DNA of 36,719 nt from Acidobacteriota bacterium (GCA_020851325.1 JADZCY010000137.1:1-36719), one strand, 5' to 3'. Numbered from the stretch's first letter, positions 7,626-17,857 are shown. Notes: generated by a model from the sequence alone, not told the origin. Numbers and translations are program-made.

Positions 7626-8696
7626 ATGCTCTTTCGCGATCTCGTCGGCCATCGCCGGCTGACGCACCTGCTGTCCGGCGCGATCGCAAGAGAGACGCTG
7701 CCGCCGACGCTGCTCTTCACCGGCCCCGCCGGTGTCGGCAAGTGGCAGGCGGCCATCGCCACGGCGCAGGCGGCGAACTGTGAGCAGCCCGTTCGTGCGC
7801 GCGGCGATGGCGTGGCGTCGCAGGCCGACGCGCCTGACGATCAGGCAAAGACGACGAGCGACGCGCTGCCGGTGGATGCGTGCGGCCAGTGCCGCTCCTG
7901 CGATCGCATCGCCCGCGGCGTGCACGTCGACGTCATCGTCATCGAACCGGACGACAGGGCGTCGATCAAGATCGACGTCATCCGCGACGTGCTGTCGCGC
8001 ACGGGCTATAGGCCGTTCGAAGGCAAGCGACGGTTCGTGCTGATCCGCGAGGCCGACACGCTGGAAATCGCCTCGCAGAACGCGCTGCTGAAGTCGCTGG
8101 AAGAACCGCCGCCGGCGACGGTGTTCATCCTCACCACCGCGGTGCCCGGCGCGCTGCTGCCGACCGTGCGCTCGCGGTCGATGACGCTGCGCTTTGGCCG
8201 TCTGCCGCAGGACGAAGTGGCGCGCGTGCTGCGCGAGCGGCACGAGTATTCGGACACGGATGCACGAGCCCTCGCGGCCCTCGCCGACGGCAGCATCGGT
8301 CAGGCGCTGGCGCTCGCCGACACCGACATCTCGGTGCTGCGCGAAACCGCCTTGCTGCTGCTGCAGGAAACCGCGTCGCGCAGCGACGCGCAGGGGCGGC
8401 TGCAGGTGGCCGCCGCCGTCGCCGGCGGCCCGAAGAAAGAACGCTCGCGCGAGGACCTTGCCGTCGTCCTGCGTATCACCGCCTCGATGCTGCGCGATCT
8501 GGAAGCGATGAACGCCGGCGCCGACCCACGCGTGCTGGCCAACCCGGTGGTCGCCGACGATCTCCGGGCCCTCACCGGCCGCTTCGCCGGCACCCGCGCC
8601 CGCGACGCCTTCACCGCCGTCGACCGCGCCCTCTACGCGCTCGAACGGAACGCGGGCACGAAGGTTGTCACCGAGTGGCTGAGCATGAATATCTGA
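7626..8696 (+). CDS. holB: DNA polymerase III clamp loader, delta' subunit
   Basis: This AAA+ subunit of the clamp-loading complex helps place the sliding clamp at primer-template junctions. The N-terminus FRDLVGHRRLTHLL, a degenerate P-loop GPAGVGKW (residues 33-40, W where S/T is usual), a four-cysteine zinc module (C52, C86, C89, C92), and the SQNALLKSLEEPP motif with RSR (SRC-like arginine-finger region) identify it. Between C52 and C86 are 33 residues, against about 8 in E. coli delta', an insertion of roughly 25 charged and polar residues. ATG 7626 lies 5 nt after a TACAAT box. The 356-aa length is normal. Confidence 0.88.
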   Translation: MLFRDLVGHRRLTHLLSGAIARETLPPTLLFTGPAGVGKWQAAIATAQAANCEQPVRARGDGVASQADAPDDQAKTTSDALPVDACGQCRSCDRIARGVHVDVIVIEPDDRASIKIDVIRDVLSRTGYRPFEGKRRFVLIREADTLEIASQNALLKSLEEPPPATVFILTTAVPGALLPTVRSRSMTLRFGRLPQDEVARVLRERHEYSDTDARALAALADGSIGQALALADTDISVLRETALLLLQETASRSDAQGRLQVAAAVAGGPKKERSREDLAVVLRITASMLRDLEAMNAGADPRVLANPVVADDLRALTGRFAGTRARDAFTAVDRALYALERNAGTKVVTEWLSMNI

Positions 8697-8702
8697 GCGG
8701 GA

Positions 8703-8738
8703 GGGCTTGAAGGGCTTGGAAGGCTTGGAAGGCTTGCG
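8703..8738 (+). repeat. 9-bp tandem repeat AGGCTTGGA, four units
   Basis: Four units of 9 bp (gggcttgaa, gggcttgga, aggcttgga, aggcttgcg) start 6 nt after the holB stop. Confidence 0.85.
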
Positions 8739-8753
8739 CTGCCCTCGGTCCTC

Positions 8754-8788
8754 CGCCTCCCGCCGGCCGCCTCCCGCTTCCCGTCTCC
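8754..8788 (+). repeat. 7-bp tandem repeat CGCCTCC, five units
   Basis: Five 7-bp units (cgcctcc, cgccggc, cgcctcc, cgcttcc, cgtctcc) lead directly to the pdxA -10-like box. In reverse complement they match the CGGGAGG family at 946-973. Confidence 0.8.
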
Positions 8789-8790
8789 CC

Positions 8791-8796
8791 TATACT
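8791..8796 (+). promoter_or_regulatory. Possible -10 box (TATACT) for pdxA
   Basis: TATACT ends 6 nt before ATG 8803, again placing the transcription start at the start codon. The upstream 7-bp repeat array occupies the spacer and -35 positions. Confidence 0.4.
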
Positions 8797-8802
8797 GTCG
8801 TG

Positions 8803-9771
<969 letters not shown>

Positions 9772-10269
9772 ATGGCGCGCCCGGGCGACAAGAAACCCGC
9801 ACCGAAGGACGAAGAGAAGGAAACGCTGATTGCGGACAACCGCAAGGCGTTTCACGACTATCACGTCCTCGAAACCTTCGAGGCGGGCATTGCCCTGCTC
9901 GGCACCGAGGTGAAGGGCATCCGCGAGGGCCGCGCCAACCTGCGCGACGCCTACGCCCGCGTCGAGAACGGCGAAGTGTGGCTCTATCAGGTGCACATCA
10001 ACCCGTACTCGCATCGTGGTTACGTCGATCACGATCCGAAGCGCAAGCGCCGGCTGCTGCTGCACCGCTACGAGATCCGCAAGTTGATCGGCAAGACGGT
10101 GGAGAAGGGCCTGACGCTGGTGCCTACGAAGTTGTATTTCAAGAACGGCCGCGTCAAGGTGGCGATTGCGTTGGCGAAGGGCAAGCAGGCGCACGACAAG
10201 CGCGAGACGATCAAGCGGCGCGAAACCGATCGCGAGACGCGCGCCGCCATGAAGGAGCGATCGCGGTGA
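9772..10269 (+). CDS. smpB: SsrA-binding protein SmpB
   Basis: SmpB binds tmRNA and delivers it to stalled ribosomes for trans-translation. The N-terminal ADNRKAFHDYHVLETFEAGI, the GTEVKGIREGRANLRDAY motif, HINPYSHRGYVDHDPKRKRRLLLHR and the basic C-terminal tail (GKQAHDKRETIKRRE) are all characteristic. The 165-aa length is normal. ATG 9772 follows the pdxA stop with no gap and overlaps wecE by 4 nt (GTGA), so a housekeeping gene is co-transcribed with sugar genes. The tmRNA gene is not in the window. Confidence 0.97.
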   Translation: MARPGDKKPAPKDEEKETLIADNRKAFHDYHVLETFEAGIALLGTEVKGIREGRANLRDAYARVENGEVWLYQVHINPYSHRGYVDHDPKRKRRLLLHRYEIRKLIGKTVEKGLTLVPTKLYFKNGRVKVAIALAKGKQAHDKRETIKRRETDRETRAAMKERSR

Positions 10270-11405
10270 ACCCGATTCCGTTCAATCGCGCCGCCGTCAC
10301 TGGTCGCGAAGCCGAATACGTCACGCGCGTCATTGCCGAAGGGCCACTGCACGGCGACGGCCCGTTCACGCGCGAGTGCCACGCCTGGCTGGAACGCCTT
10401 ACCGGCTCGCCGAAGGCGCTGCTCACTACATCCTGCACGCACGCCCTCGAGATGGCGGCGCTGCTGCTCGACCTCCAGCCCGGCGACGAAGTGATCGTTC
10501 CGCCCTTCACCTTCGTCTCCACCGTCAACGCCATCGTCCTGCGCGGCGCCAGGCCGGTGTTCGTCGACATCCGGCCCGATACGCTCAACATCGACGAGAC
10601 GAAGATCGAGGCGGCGATCACGCCGCGCACCCGCGCGCTGCTGCTGGTGCACTACGCCGGCGTCGCCTGCGAGATGGACGCCATCATGGCGATCGCCGCG
10701 CGGCACGGCCTGCCGGTGGTGGAAGACAACGCGCACGGACTGTTCGGCGCCTACAAGGGCCGCGCGCTTGGCACGTTCGGCACGTTTGCGACGCTCAGCT
10801 TTCACGACACCAAGAACCTGTCGTGCGGCGAGGGCGGCGCGCTGATGATCAACGACACGCAGTACGTCGATCGCGCCGAGATCATCCGCGAGAAAGGTAC
10901 CAATCGCACGCGCTTCTATCGCGGCCAGGTGGACAAGTACACCTGGTGTGATGTCGGCTCCAGCTATCTGCCGTCCGACATCCTCGCCGCCTACCTGCTG
11001 GCGCAGCTCGAATCGCACGACCGCATCCAGCGTCGTCGACACGAACTGTGGACGCGCTACGCCGAAGCGCTGGCGCCGTGGGCGTCCGACAACGGCATTC
11101 GCCTGCCCATCGTCCCGGCGGAGTGCCAGCATCCGGCGCACATCTTCTACCTGCTGATGCCGTCACTCGAGGCGCGGACGCGGCTGCTGGCGCACCTGCG
11201 TTCGAAACTGATCCTCGCCGTGTTCCACTATCTGCCGCTGCACCTCTCCGACATGGGCCGGCGGTTCGGCGGTGCCGAAGGACAGCACCCGATCACCGAA
11301 GACGTCAGCGATCGCCTCGTCCGGCTGCCCCTGTTCTTCCAGTTGTCGGACGAGGATCAGGCCCGCGTAATCGAGGAAGTGATGGCAGGAGGCACGGCGT
11401 CGTGA
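10266..11405 (+). CDS. wecE: dTDP-4-amino-4,6-dideoxygalactose transaminase (DegT/DnrJ/EryC1 family)
   Basis: This PLP aminotransferase of the sugar 3,4-ketosugar family is predicted to convert dTDP-4-keto-6-deoxyglucose to dTDP-4-amino-4,6-dideoxygalactose (Fuc4N). It follows E. coli WecE almost block for block: GDGPFTRECHAWLE, LEMAALLLDLQPGDEVI, FTFVSTVNAIVLRGA, HYAGVACEMDAIMA, SFHDTKN with catalytic K183, IREKGTNRTRFYRGQVDKY, and AVFHYLPLH. It is 379 aa. The start is GTG 10266 overlapping the smpB stop. RmlA, RmlB and an acetyltransferase would be needed for Fuc4NAc and are not in the window. Confidence 0.9.
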   Translation: MNPIPFNRAAVTGREAEYVTRVIAEGPLHGDGPFTRECHAWLERLTGSPKALLTTSCTHALEMAALLLDLQPGDEVIVPPFTFVSTVNAIVLRGARPVFVDIRPDTLNIDETKIEAAITPRTRALLLVHYAGVACEMDAIMAIAARHGLPVVEDNAHGLFGAYKGRALGTFGTFATLSFHDTKNLSCGEGGALMINDTQYVDRAEIIREKGTNRTRFYRGQVDKYTWCDVGSSYLPSDILAAYLLAQLESHDRIQRRRHELWTRYAEALAPWASDNGIRLPIVPAECQHPAHIFYLLMPSLEARTRLLAHLRSKLILAVFHYLPLHLSDMGRRFGGAEGQHPITEDVSDRLVRLPLFFQLSDEDQARVIEEVMAGGTAS

Positions 11406-12262
11406 GCCAGTCGAAACCAGTGGTGGCGCTGTTTGGCGCCGATGGACAACTGTCGCGGGCGATTGCCGCGACGTGGGCGGACCGCGCCCGCGTGCACGGC
11501 TTCACGCGCGCGGAGGTCGACATCACCGACGCCGCTTCGGTGCAGCGGGCGCTGACACCGCTTCGTCCCGACATCGTCGTCAACGGCGCCGCCTACAACA
11601 ACGTCGACGAGGCGCAGGAGCGGCAGGGACTGGCGATGGCCGTCAACGGCCTGGCGCCGGGGATTCTGGCCCGCGCCGCCGACGCGCATGGCGCCGTGTT
11701 CGTGCACTACAGCACCGACTTCGTCTTCGCCGGGACCGAGGATCGCCTCTGGACGGAAGACGATGCGCCCGAGCCGCAGAGCGTGTATGCGCAGTCGAAG
11801 CTGATGGGCGAGTGGCTGGCGCGCGATTGCGCGAAGCACTACGTGCTGCGCGTCGAAAGCCTCTTCGGCGGCGACGAGCGGCGCAGCACGATCGATCGTG
11901 TGGCCTCCGCGCTCGCTGCCGGACGCGCGATGCCGCTCTTCATCGATCGCACCGTGACCCCCAGCTTCGTCGACGATGTGGCGGCGGCGACGTGGCAACT
12001 GGTGAGTACGGCTGCGCCGGTGGGCGTGTACCACGCCGTCAACAGCGGCGCCACCACGTGGATGGCGCTGGGGCGGGCGGTGGCGCAGCACTACGGTTAC
12101 GACGAACGCCTGCTGACGCCGGTGAAGGTTGCCGACGTGACGTTCAAGGCGCCGCGCCCGCAGTATGCGGCGCTCGACAACGCGAAGATCGGCCGTCACG
12201 GTGCGCCGCTGCCGCCGTGGACCGACGCGCTCACACGCTATCTGGCCCGCCGGCCGGCATGA
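11402..12262 (+). CDS. rfbD: RmlD-type dTDP-4-dehydro-6-deoxysugar reductase
   Basis: This is an NAD(P)H-dependent extended SDR of the RmlD family, which reduces a dTDP-4-keto-6-deoxysugar, classically giving dTDP-L-rhamnose. The N-terminal LFGADGQLSRAI dinucleotide site, VNGAAYNNVDEAQ, HYSTDFVFAG and the catalytic pair in YAQSKLMGE are present, and 286 aa is typical. It starts at GTG 11402, overlapping wecE by 4 nt. Specificity for rhamnose versus a related deoxysugar cannot be decided; the WecE neighbour leaves an alternative 4-keto substrate open. Confidence 0.82.
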   Translation: MSQSKPVVALFGADGQLSRAIAATWADRARVHGFTRAEVDITDAASVQRALTPLRPDIVVNGAAYNNVDEAQERQGLAMAVNGLAPGILARAADAHGAVFVHYSTDFVFAGTEDRLWTEDDAPEPQSVYAQSKLMGEWLARDCAKHYVLRVESLFGGDERRSTIDRVASALAAGRAMPLFIDRTVTPSFVDDVAAATWQLVSTAAPVGVYHAVNSGATTWMALGRAVAQHYGYDERLLTPVKVADVTFKAPRPQYAALDNAKIGRHGAPLPPWTDALTRYLARRPA

Positions 12263-13095
12263 ACGGCACCATCCTCATCGTCGGATACCGGGCGTATGAG
12301 GAACTGGAGCAGTGCCTGGCGTCGATTGCGCTGTACGAACCGTCGACGCCGGTGGTGGTCGTCGATCACGATGCCGACGCGGACCGCGCGCGCCATCTTC
12401 AGCAGCGCTTCCCCGACGTCACCTATCTGGCGCGCACGACGAATCCCGGTTTCGGCGCTGGAGTGAACGACGCGGCGCGTCACGCGGGGCCTGGTCCGCT
12501 GCTCGTGCTCAATCCCGACTGCCGGCTCGATGGACCACTCCTTCAACCGCTGACGGATGTGCTTGCCGCGCACCCACGCGCGGGCATTGCCGGCGCGCTG
12601 GTGCTCGAGGCCGACGGCAGCGTGCAGGCGTCGGCGCGACGCTTTCCGGATCTGACGACGGGCCTCGGCGGCCGCACGTCGTGGTTGTCGCGCGTGCTGC
12701 CTGGCAATCCGCTCAGCCGCCGCAACCTGACGACGGGTCCGGCGGCAGGGGTGGTGAGGACGGACTGGGTGAGCGGCGCGTGCATGGTGATTCGTCGTGA
12801 GACCTTCGACGCCGTCGGCGGCTTCGACGAGCGCTTCTTTCTCTATTGGGAGGATGCCGATCTGTGCCGCCGCGCGCTCACGGCCGGATGGGAGACGCTC
12901 TATGCGCCGGTGGCACGAGTGATTCACCTCACGGCGCGCGCCAGTCGTCATGCACCGGTGCGATCGTTGTGGGCGTTTCATCGCAGCGCGTTTCGCTATC
13001 ACTGGACGCATGGCGGCGTGATGGCGCGCGTGCTGTCGCCGCTGGTGGCCATGGTCCTGGCCATGCGCTTTCTCGCACGCCTGATCCGTCGCTGA
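12259..13095 (+). CDS. Family 2 glycosyltransferase (rhamnosyltransferase-like)
   Basis: This GT-A fold enzyme (278 aa) transfers a sugar onto a lipid-linked glycan. The N-terminal TILIVGYRAYEELEQCLASI strand, NPGFGAGVNDAARHA, the LVLNPDCRLDG metal-site region, WVSGACMVIRRETFDAVGGFDERFFLYWEDADLCRRA and a C-terminal basic/hydrophobic segment match WbbL-like rhamnosyltransferases. The start ATG 12259 overlaps the reductase stop (ATGA), ending the smpB-wecE-rfbD-GT unit. Use of a deoxysugar made by its neighbours is inference. Confidence 0.85.
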   Translation: MNGTILIVGYRAYEELEQCLASIALYEPSTPVVVVDHDADADRARHLQQRFPDVTYLARTTNPGFGAGVNDAARHAGPGPLLVLNPDCRLDGPLLQPLTDVLAAHPRAGIAGALVLEADGSVQASARRFPDLTTGLGGRTSWLSRVLPGNPLSRRNLTTGPAAGVVRTDWVSGACMVIRRETFDAVGGFDERFFLYWEDADLCRRALTAGWETLYAPVARVIHLTARASRHAPVRSLWAFHRSAFRYHWTHGGVMARVLSPLVAMVLAMRFLARLIRR

Positions 13096-13248
13096 CCTCT
13101 TCCGCCTGAGCCGTAAGCTCGGTCGTTTCCGCGTAAAAGAAACGATGGGCGTGTTGCGCACACCAACCCTCCGAAACCGTTGCGCCGGCGCGAAGCTGTG
13201 GGATAGGCTACAGCCCGCCCGCGTTGGCTCCCCGCTGATCGGAGCGTC

Positions 13249-13620
13249 GTGTCCGTTCATCTGCCGCTGGAACCTGTGGTCGCCTTTGTGCTGGCCGCCT
13301 CCCTCTCTCTGTCTGAAAGCGAGACGGTCCGGATACCGAACCACCCGGTGCAGGTAACCTTCGTCGGCGTGGAGTCCGATTCACGCTGCCCGACCGGCGT
13401 GACCTGCGTGTGGGAGGGTGATGCCGCCGTGCGCATCGCCGTCCGTCGCGACGACGATTCCCCCGAATTGCTGTTGCTGCACACCGCCGATGCCGCCCAA
13501 CGCCGTGGGCGCGCCGCCGGTTTCACGTTCGTGCTCGATCGTCTCGAGCCACGCCCCACCGCCGACCGGCCCGTGCCGGCCGGCGCGTATCGACTGCTCC
13601 TGACCGTCACCGCTGACTAG
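13249..13620 (+). CDS. Small exported-looking protein with CP-x4-CVW motif, function unknown
   Basis: The 123-aa protein starts at GTG 13249 with GGAG 4 nt upstream. Residues about 8-22 (EPVVAFVLAASLSLS) form a short hydrophobic segment that may be a signal peptide. The body carries SRCPTGVTCVWEGDAAV, a two-cysteine motif I have seen in small secreted proteins of unknown role, and ends in VPAGAYRLLLTV, suggesting a small beta sandwich. It lies between the glycan operon and two large secreted proteins. The 153-nt gap before it holds weak hairpins (13106-13122 and 13124-13144) and a TAGGCT that could be a -10. Confidence 0.65.
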   Translation: MSVHLPLEPVVAFVLAASLSLSESETVRIPNHPVQVTFVGVESDSRCPTGVTCVWEGDAAVRIAVRRDDDSPELLLLHTADAAQRRGRAAGFTFVLDRLEPRPTADRPVPAGAYRLLLTVTAD

Positions 13621-13639
13621 TCTTCGAACGGAGTTGCCT

Positions 13640-16600
13640 GTGTCCAGTTCACACCATCGTCCATTGCCGCCGCGTTCCCGCACGCGGTCTTCCATCGTCT
13701 CCGCTCTGCTGCTGATCGTGGTCGCGGTGGCGACCGCGGCCACCTTTGCGCAGTCCGGTGCGCCGTCGCCGTTTGCCGGCGGCGCCGTTGCCCTGTCGCC
13801 TCCGAACTTCGACATCCGCACCTACAAGCTCGACGCCGCGTGGGACAACGTTGCCTTCCCGGCCGAGTATCTCGCGAAGTTCACGAGCGCGCGGGAGCGC
13901 GCTGCCGATCTGGCCGTGGCGCGCATCACCGGCGTGGCCCGGCTCGAAGCGGCGCTGCCCGGCGTGCGTGTCGAGGCCAACGAGGGCACGCGTAATACGG
14001 AGATCGTGAGCGCGATGCCGGCGTCGCCGCTCCTCAGCGGGCCGTCGGACGATCGCACGGCCACGCTGCGAGCATTCCTTGCCGCCAACGCGGCGGCCTA
14101 CGGCGTGAGCGAAGCGCAAGTGGCCGAGCTCAGTCTGGTGACCGATCACATGAACCCGGCCGGCGACATGGGCTGGGCCGAACTCGAGCAGCGGTTCAAC
14201 GGCATCCCGGTGTTCCAGGGCCTGCTCCGCGGCGGCTTCACCGCCAAGGGCGAACTCGTCGCCACCACCGGCATTCTCGCCGAAGGCATCGACGCCTCGA
14301 CGCTGGCGACCACGCCGTCGATGAGCGCGGCGCAGGCCGTGTCGATGGCCGCGGCCACCGTCGGCTGGGCGATCGATCAGTCGGCGCTCGTCGAGACGCC
14401 GTCCGCGGTGGAGGGCCAGGTGCGTTTCGGCGCCGCCGGCCCGGCGAGTGAATCGAGCGCGTGGCTCGTCTACTTCCCGCTGCAGGCCGGTGTCGCGCGC
14501 CTGTCGTGGGCGACGCAGACGCTGGGCAACCCCGATGGTTTCCTCACGGTGCTCGATGCCGAGACCGGCACGATGCTGTTCCGCAAGAACCTGACGAACT
14601 ACCAGACGCAGAGTGCCACCTACAACGTCTACACGAGCGACAGCCCGGCGCCCTCGTCGCCGACGCCGGCGCTGCCCGGCGCCAACTATCAGGCGCCGAT
14701 GGTGTCGCGTCAGAACGTCACGTTGATCGGCAACGAAGCGCCGAACACGTTCAACAACCTGGGCTGGCTCACCGACGGCACCAACACGACGGACGGCAAC
14801 AATGTCGAGGCCGGCATGGACCTCGTGGCGCCGGACGGCGTCGACGCGCCGGTCACCGGGTCGCCCAACCGCGTGTTCAGCCACTCCTACAATCCCGGTC
14901 CGGGTAATCCGCCGCCGGGCGACGACCCGTCGACGCCGGCGTTCCGCAACGGCGAGGCCGTCAACCTGTTCTACTGGACCAATCGCTTCCACGACGCCAC
15001 CTATTTGCTCGGCTTCGATGAAGCGTCGCGCAACTTCCAGAACGACAACTTCGGTCGCGGCGGTGTCGCCGGCGACCGCGTCCGGGCCGAGGGACAGGAT
15101 TTCTCCGGCACCAACAACGCGAACTTCCAGACGCCTGCCGATGGCGGCCGTGGCCGCATGCAGATGTATGTGTTCTCGGCCGGCACGTCCGTCGATCGAT
15201 CGTCCGGTCTGGATCAGGACGTCATCCTGCACGAACTGGCGCACGGCCTCTCGAACCGCCTGCACAACAATGGCAGCGGCCTCGGCGCGACGCAGTCGGG
15301 CGGCATGGGCGAAGGCTGGTCGGACTTCTACGGCCGCTCCATCCTCGCCACGGCTGACGAGGACGTCAACGGCATCTACGCGCTCGGCGGCTGGGTCACG
15401 CACAAGCTGCGCAGCGAAACCTTCGAAAGCTACTACTACGGCATCCGGCGCTTCCCGTTCGCGCTCCGCGCCATCACCGGCGGTCCGCTCAACCGGCCGC
15501 ACAACCCGCTCACCTTCGCGGACATCGATCCGGCGCAGATGAACCTCGCCGACGGCGCCTACGCGCCGGCATTCGACAACGGCGCATTCCTGGTCCACAA
15601 CATCGGCGAGGTCTGGTCGAACTCGCTGATGGAAGTGCGCGCGCGCTTCATCAATCGCCTCGGCTTTACCGCCGGCAACCAGCGCATCCTGCAACTGGTC
15701 ACCAACGGCATGAAGCTGGATCCGATCGCGCCGACGCTGCTGCAGGGGCGCGACTCGATCCTGGCGGCAGCGGTCGCCGCCGGCAATATCCCGGCCGACA
15801 TCGACGACATCTGGCGCGGCTTCGCCACTCGCGGCATGGGCGTGTTTGCCACCGCCGTCGGCGCCAACTCCGGCACCGTCGTCGAGAGCTTCCTGACGCC
15901 GTCGGATCCGGTGCCGACCTTCACCATCGACGATGTCTCGCTCGCGGAAGGCAATGCCGGCACGACGAGCTTCGTGTTCACCGTGACGCGCGCCAACCCC
16001 GGCAGCGGCATCGAAAGCCGCGTCAACTACAGCACCGCCAATGGCACGGCGACCGCTCCCGCGCCAACCACCACGACGACCACTCTGGCCACGACCATCC
16101 CCGACAGCGGTCCGGCCAGTTCGTATCCGCTGACCGCGAACGTTGCCGGACTCACCGGCACGATCACGAAGGTGGCGGTGCGGCTGAACGGCCTGTCGCA
16201 CACCTTCCCAGCCGACATCGATGCGCTGCTTGTCGGACCCGGTGGCCAGACGTCGATGTTCATGTCGGATATCGGCGGCGGCAGCACGGTTTCCAATATC
16301 AACCTGACGTTCGAGGATGGCGCCCCGGCCCCGGGGGCGCCGCTGGTCACCGGGACCGTTGCGCCGACCAATACCGGGGCGGGCGACACGATGCCGGCCC
16401 CGGCCCCGGCGGGCACACACAACACGCCGTTGTCGGTGTTCAACGGTCTGAACCCGAACGGTGCCTGGTCCCTGTATCTCACCGACGATGCGGGCGGGGA
16501 TCTCGGCGAGTTCGATGGGTTCTCGGTGCTGATCACCACGACGACCTCGCCGGGCGACTACCAGAGCGTCAGCGGACAACTCGTGTTCGCCTCCGGCGTG

Positions 16601-17857
16601 ACGACGCAGACGATCACGGTGCCGGTGCTGGGCGATGCCACGCCTGAGCCTTCCGAGACGTTCTTCGTCAACCTGTTCTCGCCGATCAACGCGACGATCA
16701 CCGACGGCCAGGGACTTGGCACCATCACCAACGACGATGGCGGCTCCTTCCCGGTGCCAACAGCCGTGGACGACGTCTACAATCCGTTGTTCAACACGCC
16801 GCTGACGGTGCCCGCGCCAGGTGTGCTTGCCAACGACAACAGCAACGGCGGCGGCGCGATGACGGCGGCGCTCGTCAGCGGTCCCGCGAGCGGCACGCTG
16901 ACCTTCAACGCGGATGGCAGCTTCACCTACACGCCAAACGGCGGCTTCGTCGGCGCCGATGGATTCATCTACCGGCCGTCGAACGTCAACGGCCCGGGCG
17001 ATGAAGGGTTCGTCTCGCTGGTCACCTCGGGCCCGCCGACCATTCAGGCCCCGTACAACCTGCGCGTCGACAACGTCAGCGGCACCACGGTGACGCTGCG
17101 CTGGGATCAGCCGTCGATTGGCCCGGCGGCGACCGCGTTCGTCCTCGAAGGCGGCATCAGTCCCGGTGAGGTGCTGGCGAGCATTCCAACCGGTCATCTG
17201 GGCAGCACGTTCACGTTCGCCGCGCCGGTCGGGTCGTTCTACATCCGCATGCACGCGATGCAGGGCGCGACGAAGAGCCCGGCGTCGAACGAAGTGCGGC
17301 TGCACGTCGCGGTGCCGGTGGCGCCGTCGGCGCCGGCCAACCTGCTCGGCACCGCGCTTGGCAGCAACCTGGCGCTGGCGTGGAAGAACACGTTCCTCGG
17401 CGGCGCGCCAACGGGCCTGGTGCTGGATGTCACCGGCAGCCTGACGACGTCGATTCCGATCGGCGTCAGCGAAGGCTTCAGCTTCGCCGGCGTCCCGGGC
17501 GGCAGCTACACGCTGCAACTGCGTGCCACCAACGCCGGCGGATCGAGCGCGGCGTCGAACCCGGTGTCGCTGACCTTCCCGGCGGCGTCGTGCACGGGCG
17601 CGCCGCAGGCGCCGCAGAACCCGCATGCCTATCGCATCGGCAACCAGATCTTCGTCATCTGGGATCCACCGGCGGCGGGGGCAGCGCAGACCGGCTACAC
17701 GCTGAACGTGAGCGGATCGTTCGTCGGCAGCTTCGCGCTGACGGGCCGTGCCATCAGCGGCGCCGTGCCGCCGGGCACGTACAACCTCAGCGTCGTTGCG
17801 ACCAACGCCTGCGGGACGGGGCCAGCGGCGCCGACGCAGACCATCACGGTGCCGTAG
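13640..17857 (+). CDS. Secreted fungalysin-type (M36) metalloprotease with Calx-beta, P-like, cadherin-like and FN3 domains
   Basis: A large exported zinc protease. The start is GTG 13640, 6 nt after GGAG (TTG 13634 is alternative). A basic N-terminus and hydrophobic run SALLLIVVAVATAATFA form a signal peptide. A fungalysin/thermolysin-type propeptide follows (about residues 90-230), then the M36 catalytic domain with HELAH (H531, E532, H535) and GEGWSD (E558) as third zinc ligand. From about residue 757 a Calx-beta domain begins; it is interrupted at about residues 808-970 by a P-domain-like beta sandwich and resumes with SPGDYQSVSGQLVF. A cadherin-like/VCBS-type domain (about 1040-1130) and three FN3-like domains reach the C-terminus. 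No sorting signal or anchor is seen. Total 1405 aa. Confidence 0.85.
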   Translation: MSSSHHRPLPPRSRTRSSIVSALLLIVVAVATAATFAQSGAPSPFAGGAVALSPPNFDIRTYKLDAAWDNVAFPAEYLAKFTSARERAADLAVARITGVARLEAALPGVRVEANEGTRNTEIVSAMPASPLLSGPSDDRTATLRAFLAANAAAYGVSEAQVAELSLVTDHMNPAGDMGWAELEQRFNGIPVFQGLLRGGFTAKGELVATTGILAEGIDASTLATTPSMSAAQAVSMAAATVGWAIDQSALVETPSAVEGQVRFGAAGPASESSAWLVYFPLQAGVARLSWATQTLGNPDGFLTVLDAETGTMLFRKNLTNYQTQSATYNVYTSDSPAPSSPTPALPGANYQAPMVSRQNVTLIGNEAPNTFNNLGWLTDGTNTTDGNNVEAGMDLVAPDGVDAPVTGSPNRVFSHSYNPGPGNPPPGDDPSTPAFRNGEAVNLFYWTNRFHDATYLLGFDEASRNFQNDNFGRGGVAGDRVRAEGQDFSGTNNANFQTPADGGRGRMQMYVFSAGTSVDRSSGLDQDVILHELAHGLSNRLHNNGSGLGATQSGGMGEGWSDFYGRSILATADEDVNGIYALGGWVTHKLRSETFESYYYGIRRFPFALRAITGGPLNRPHNPLTFADIDPAQMNLADGAYAPAFDNGAFLVHNIGEVWSNSLMEVRARFINRLGFTAGNQRILQLVTNGMKLDPIAPTLLQGRDSILAAAVAAGNIPADIDDIWRGFATRGMGVFATAVGANSGTVVESFLTPSDPVPTFTIDDVSLAEGNAGTTSFVFTVTRANPGSGIESRVNYSTANGTATAPAPTTTTTTLATTIPDSGPASSYPLTANVAGLTGTITKVAVRLNGLSHTFPADIDALLVGPGGQTSMFMSDIGGGSTVSNINLTFEDGAPAPGAPLVTGTVAPTNTGAGDTMPAPAPAGTHNTPLSVFNGLNPNGAWSLYLTDDAGGDLGEFDGFSVLITTTTSPGDYQSVSGQLVFASGVTTQTITVPVLGDATPEPSETFFVNLFSPINATITDGQGLGTITNDDGGSFPVPTAVDDVYNPLFNTPLTVPAPGVLANDNSNGGGAMTAALVSGPASGTLTFNADGSFTYTPNGGFVGADGFIYRPSNVNGPGDEGFVSLVTSGPPTIQAPYNLRVDNVSGTTVTLRWDQPSIGPAATAFVLEGGISPGEVLASIPTGHLGSTFTFAAPVGSFYIRMHAMQGATKSPASNEVRLHVAVPVAPSAPANLLGTALGSNLALAWKNTFLGGAPTGLVLDVTGSLTTSIPIGVSEGFSFAGVPGGSYTLQLRATNAGGSSAASNPVSLTFPAASCTGAPQAPQNPHAYRIGNQIFVIWDPPAAGAAQTGYTLNVSGSFVGSFALTGRAISGAVPPGTYNLSVVATNACGTGPAAPTQTITVP

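Noticed and set aside
10266-11405. Reading the aminotransferase from 9978 as an extended protein
   Set aside because: Residues before GTG 10266 lie entirely inside smpB; the WecE alignment begins at NPIPFNRAAV.
13106-13144. Terminator after the GT2 gene
   Set aside because: Two weak hairpins (GAGC/GCTC and CGTTTC/GAAACG) occur but neither has a strong stem followed by a T-run.
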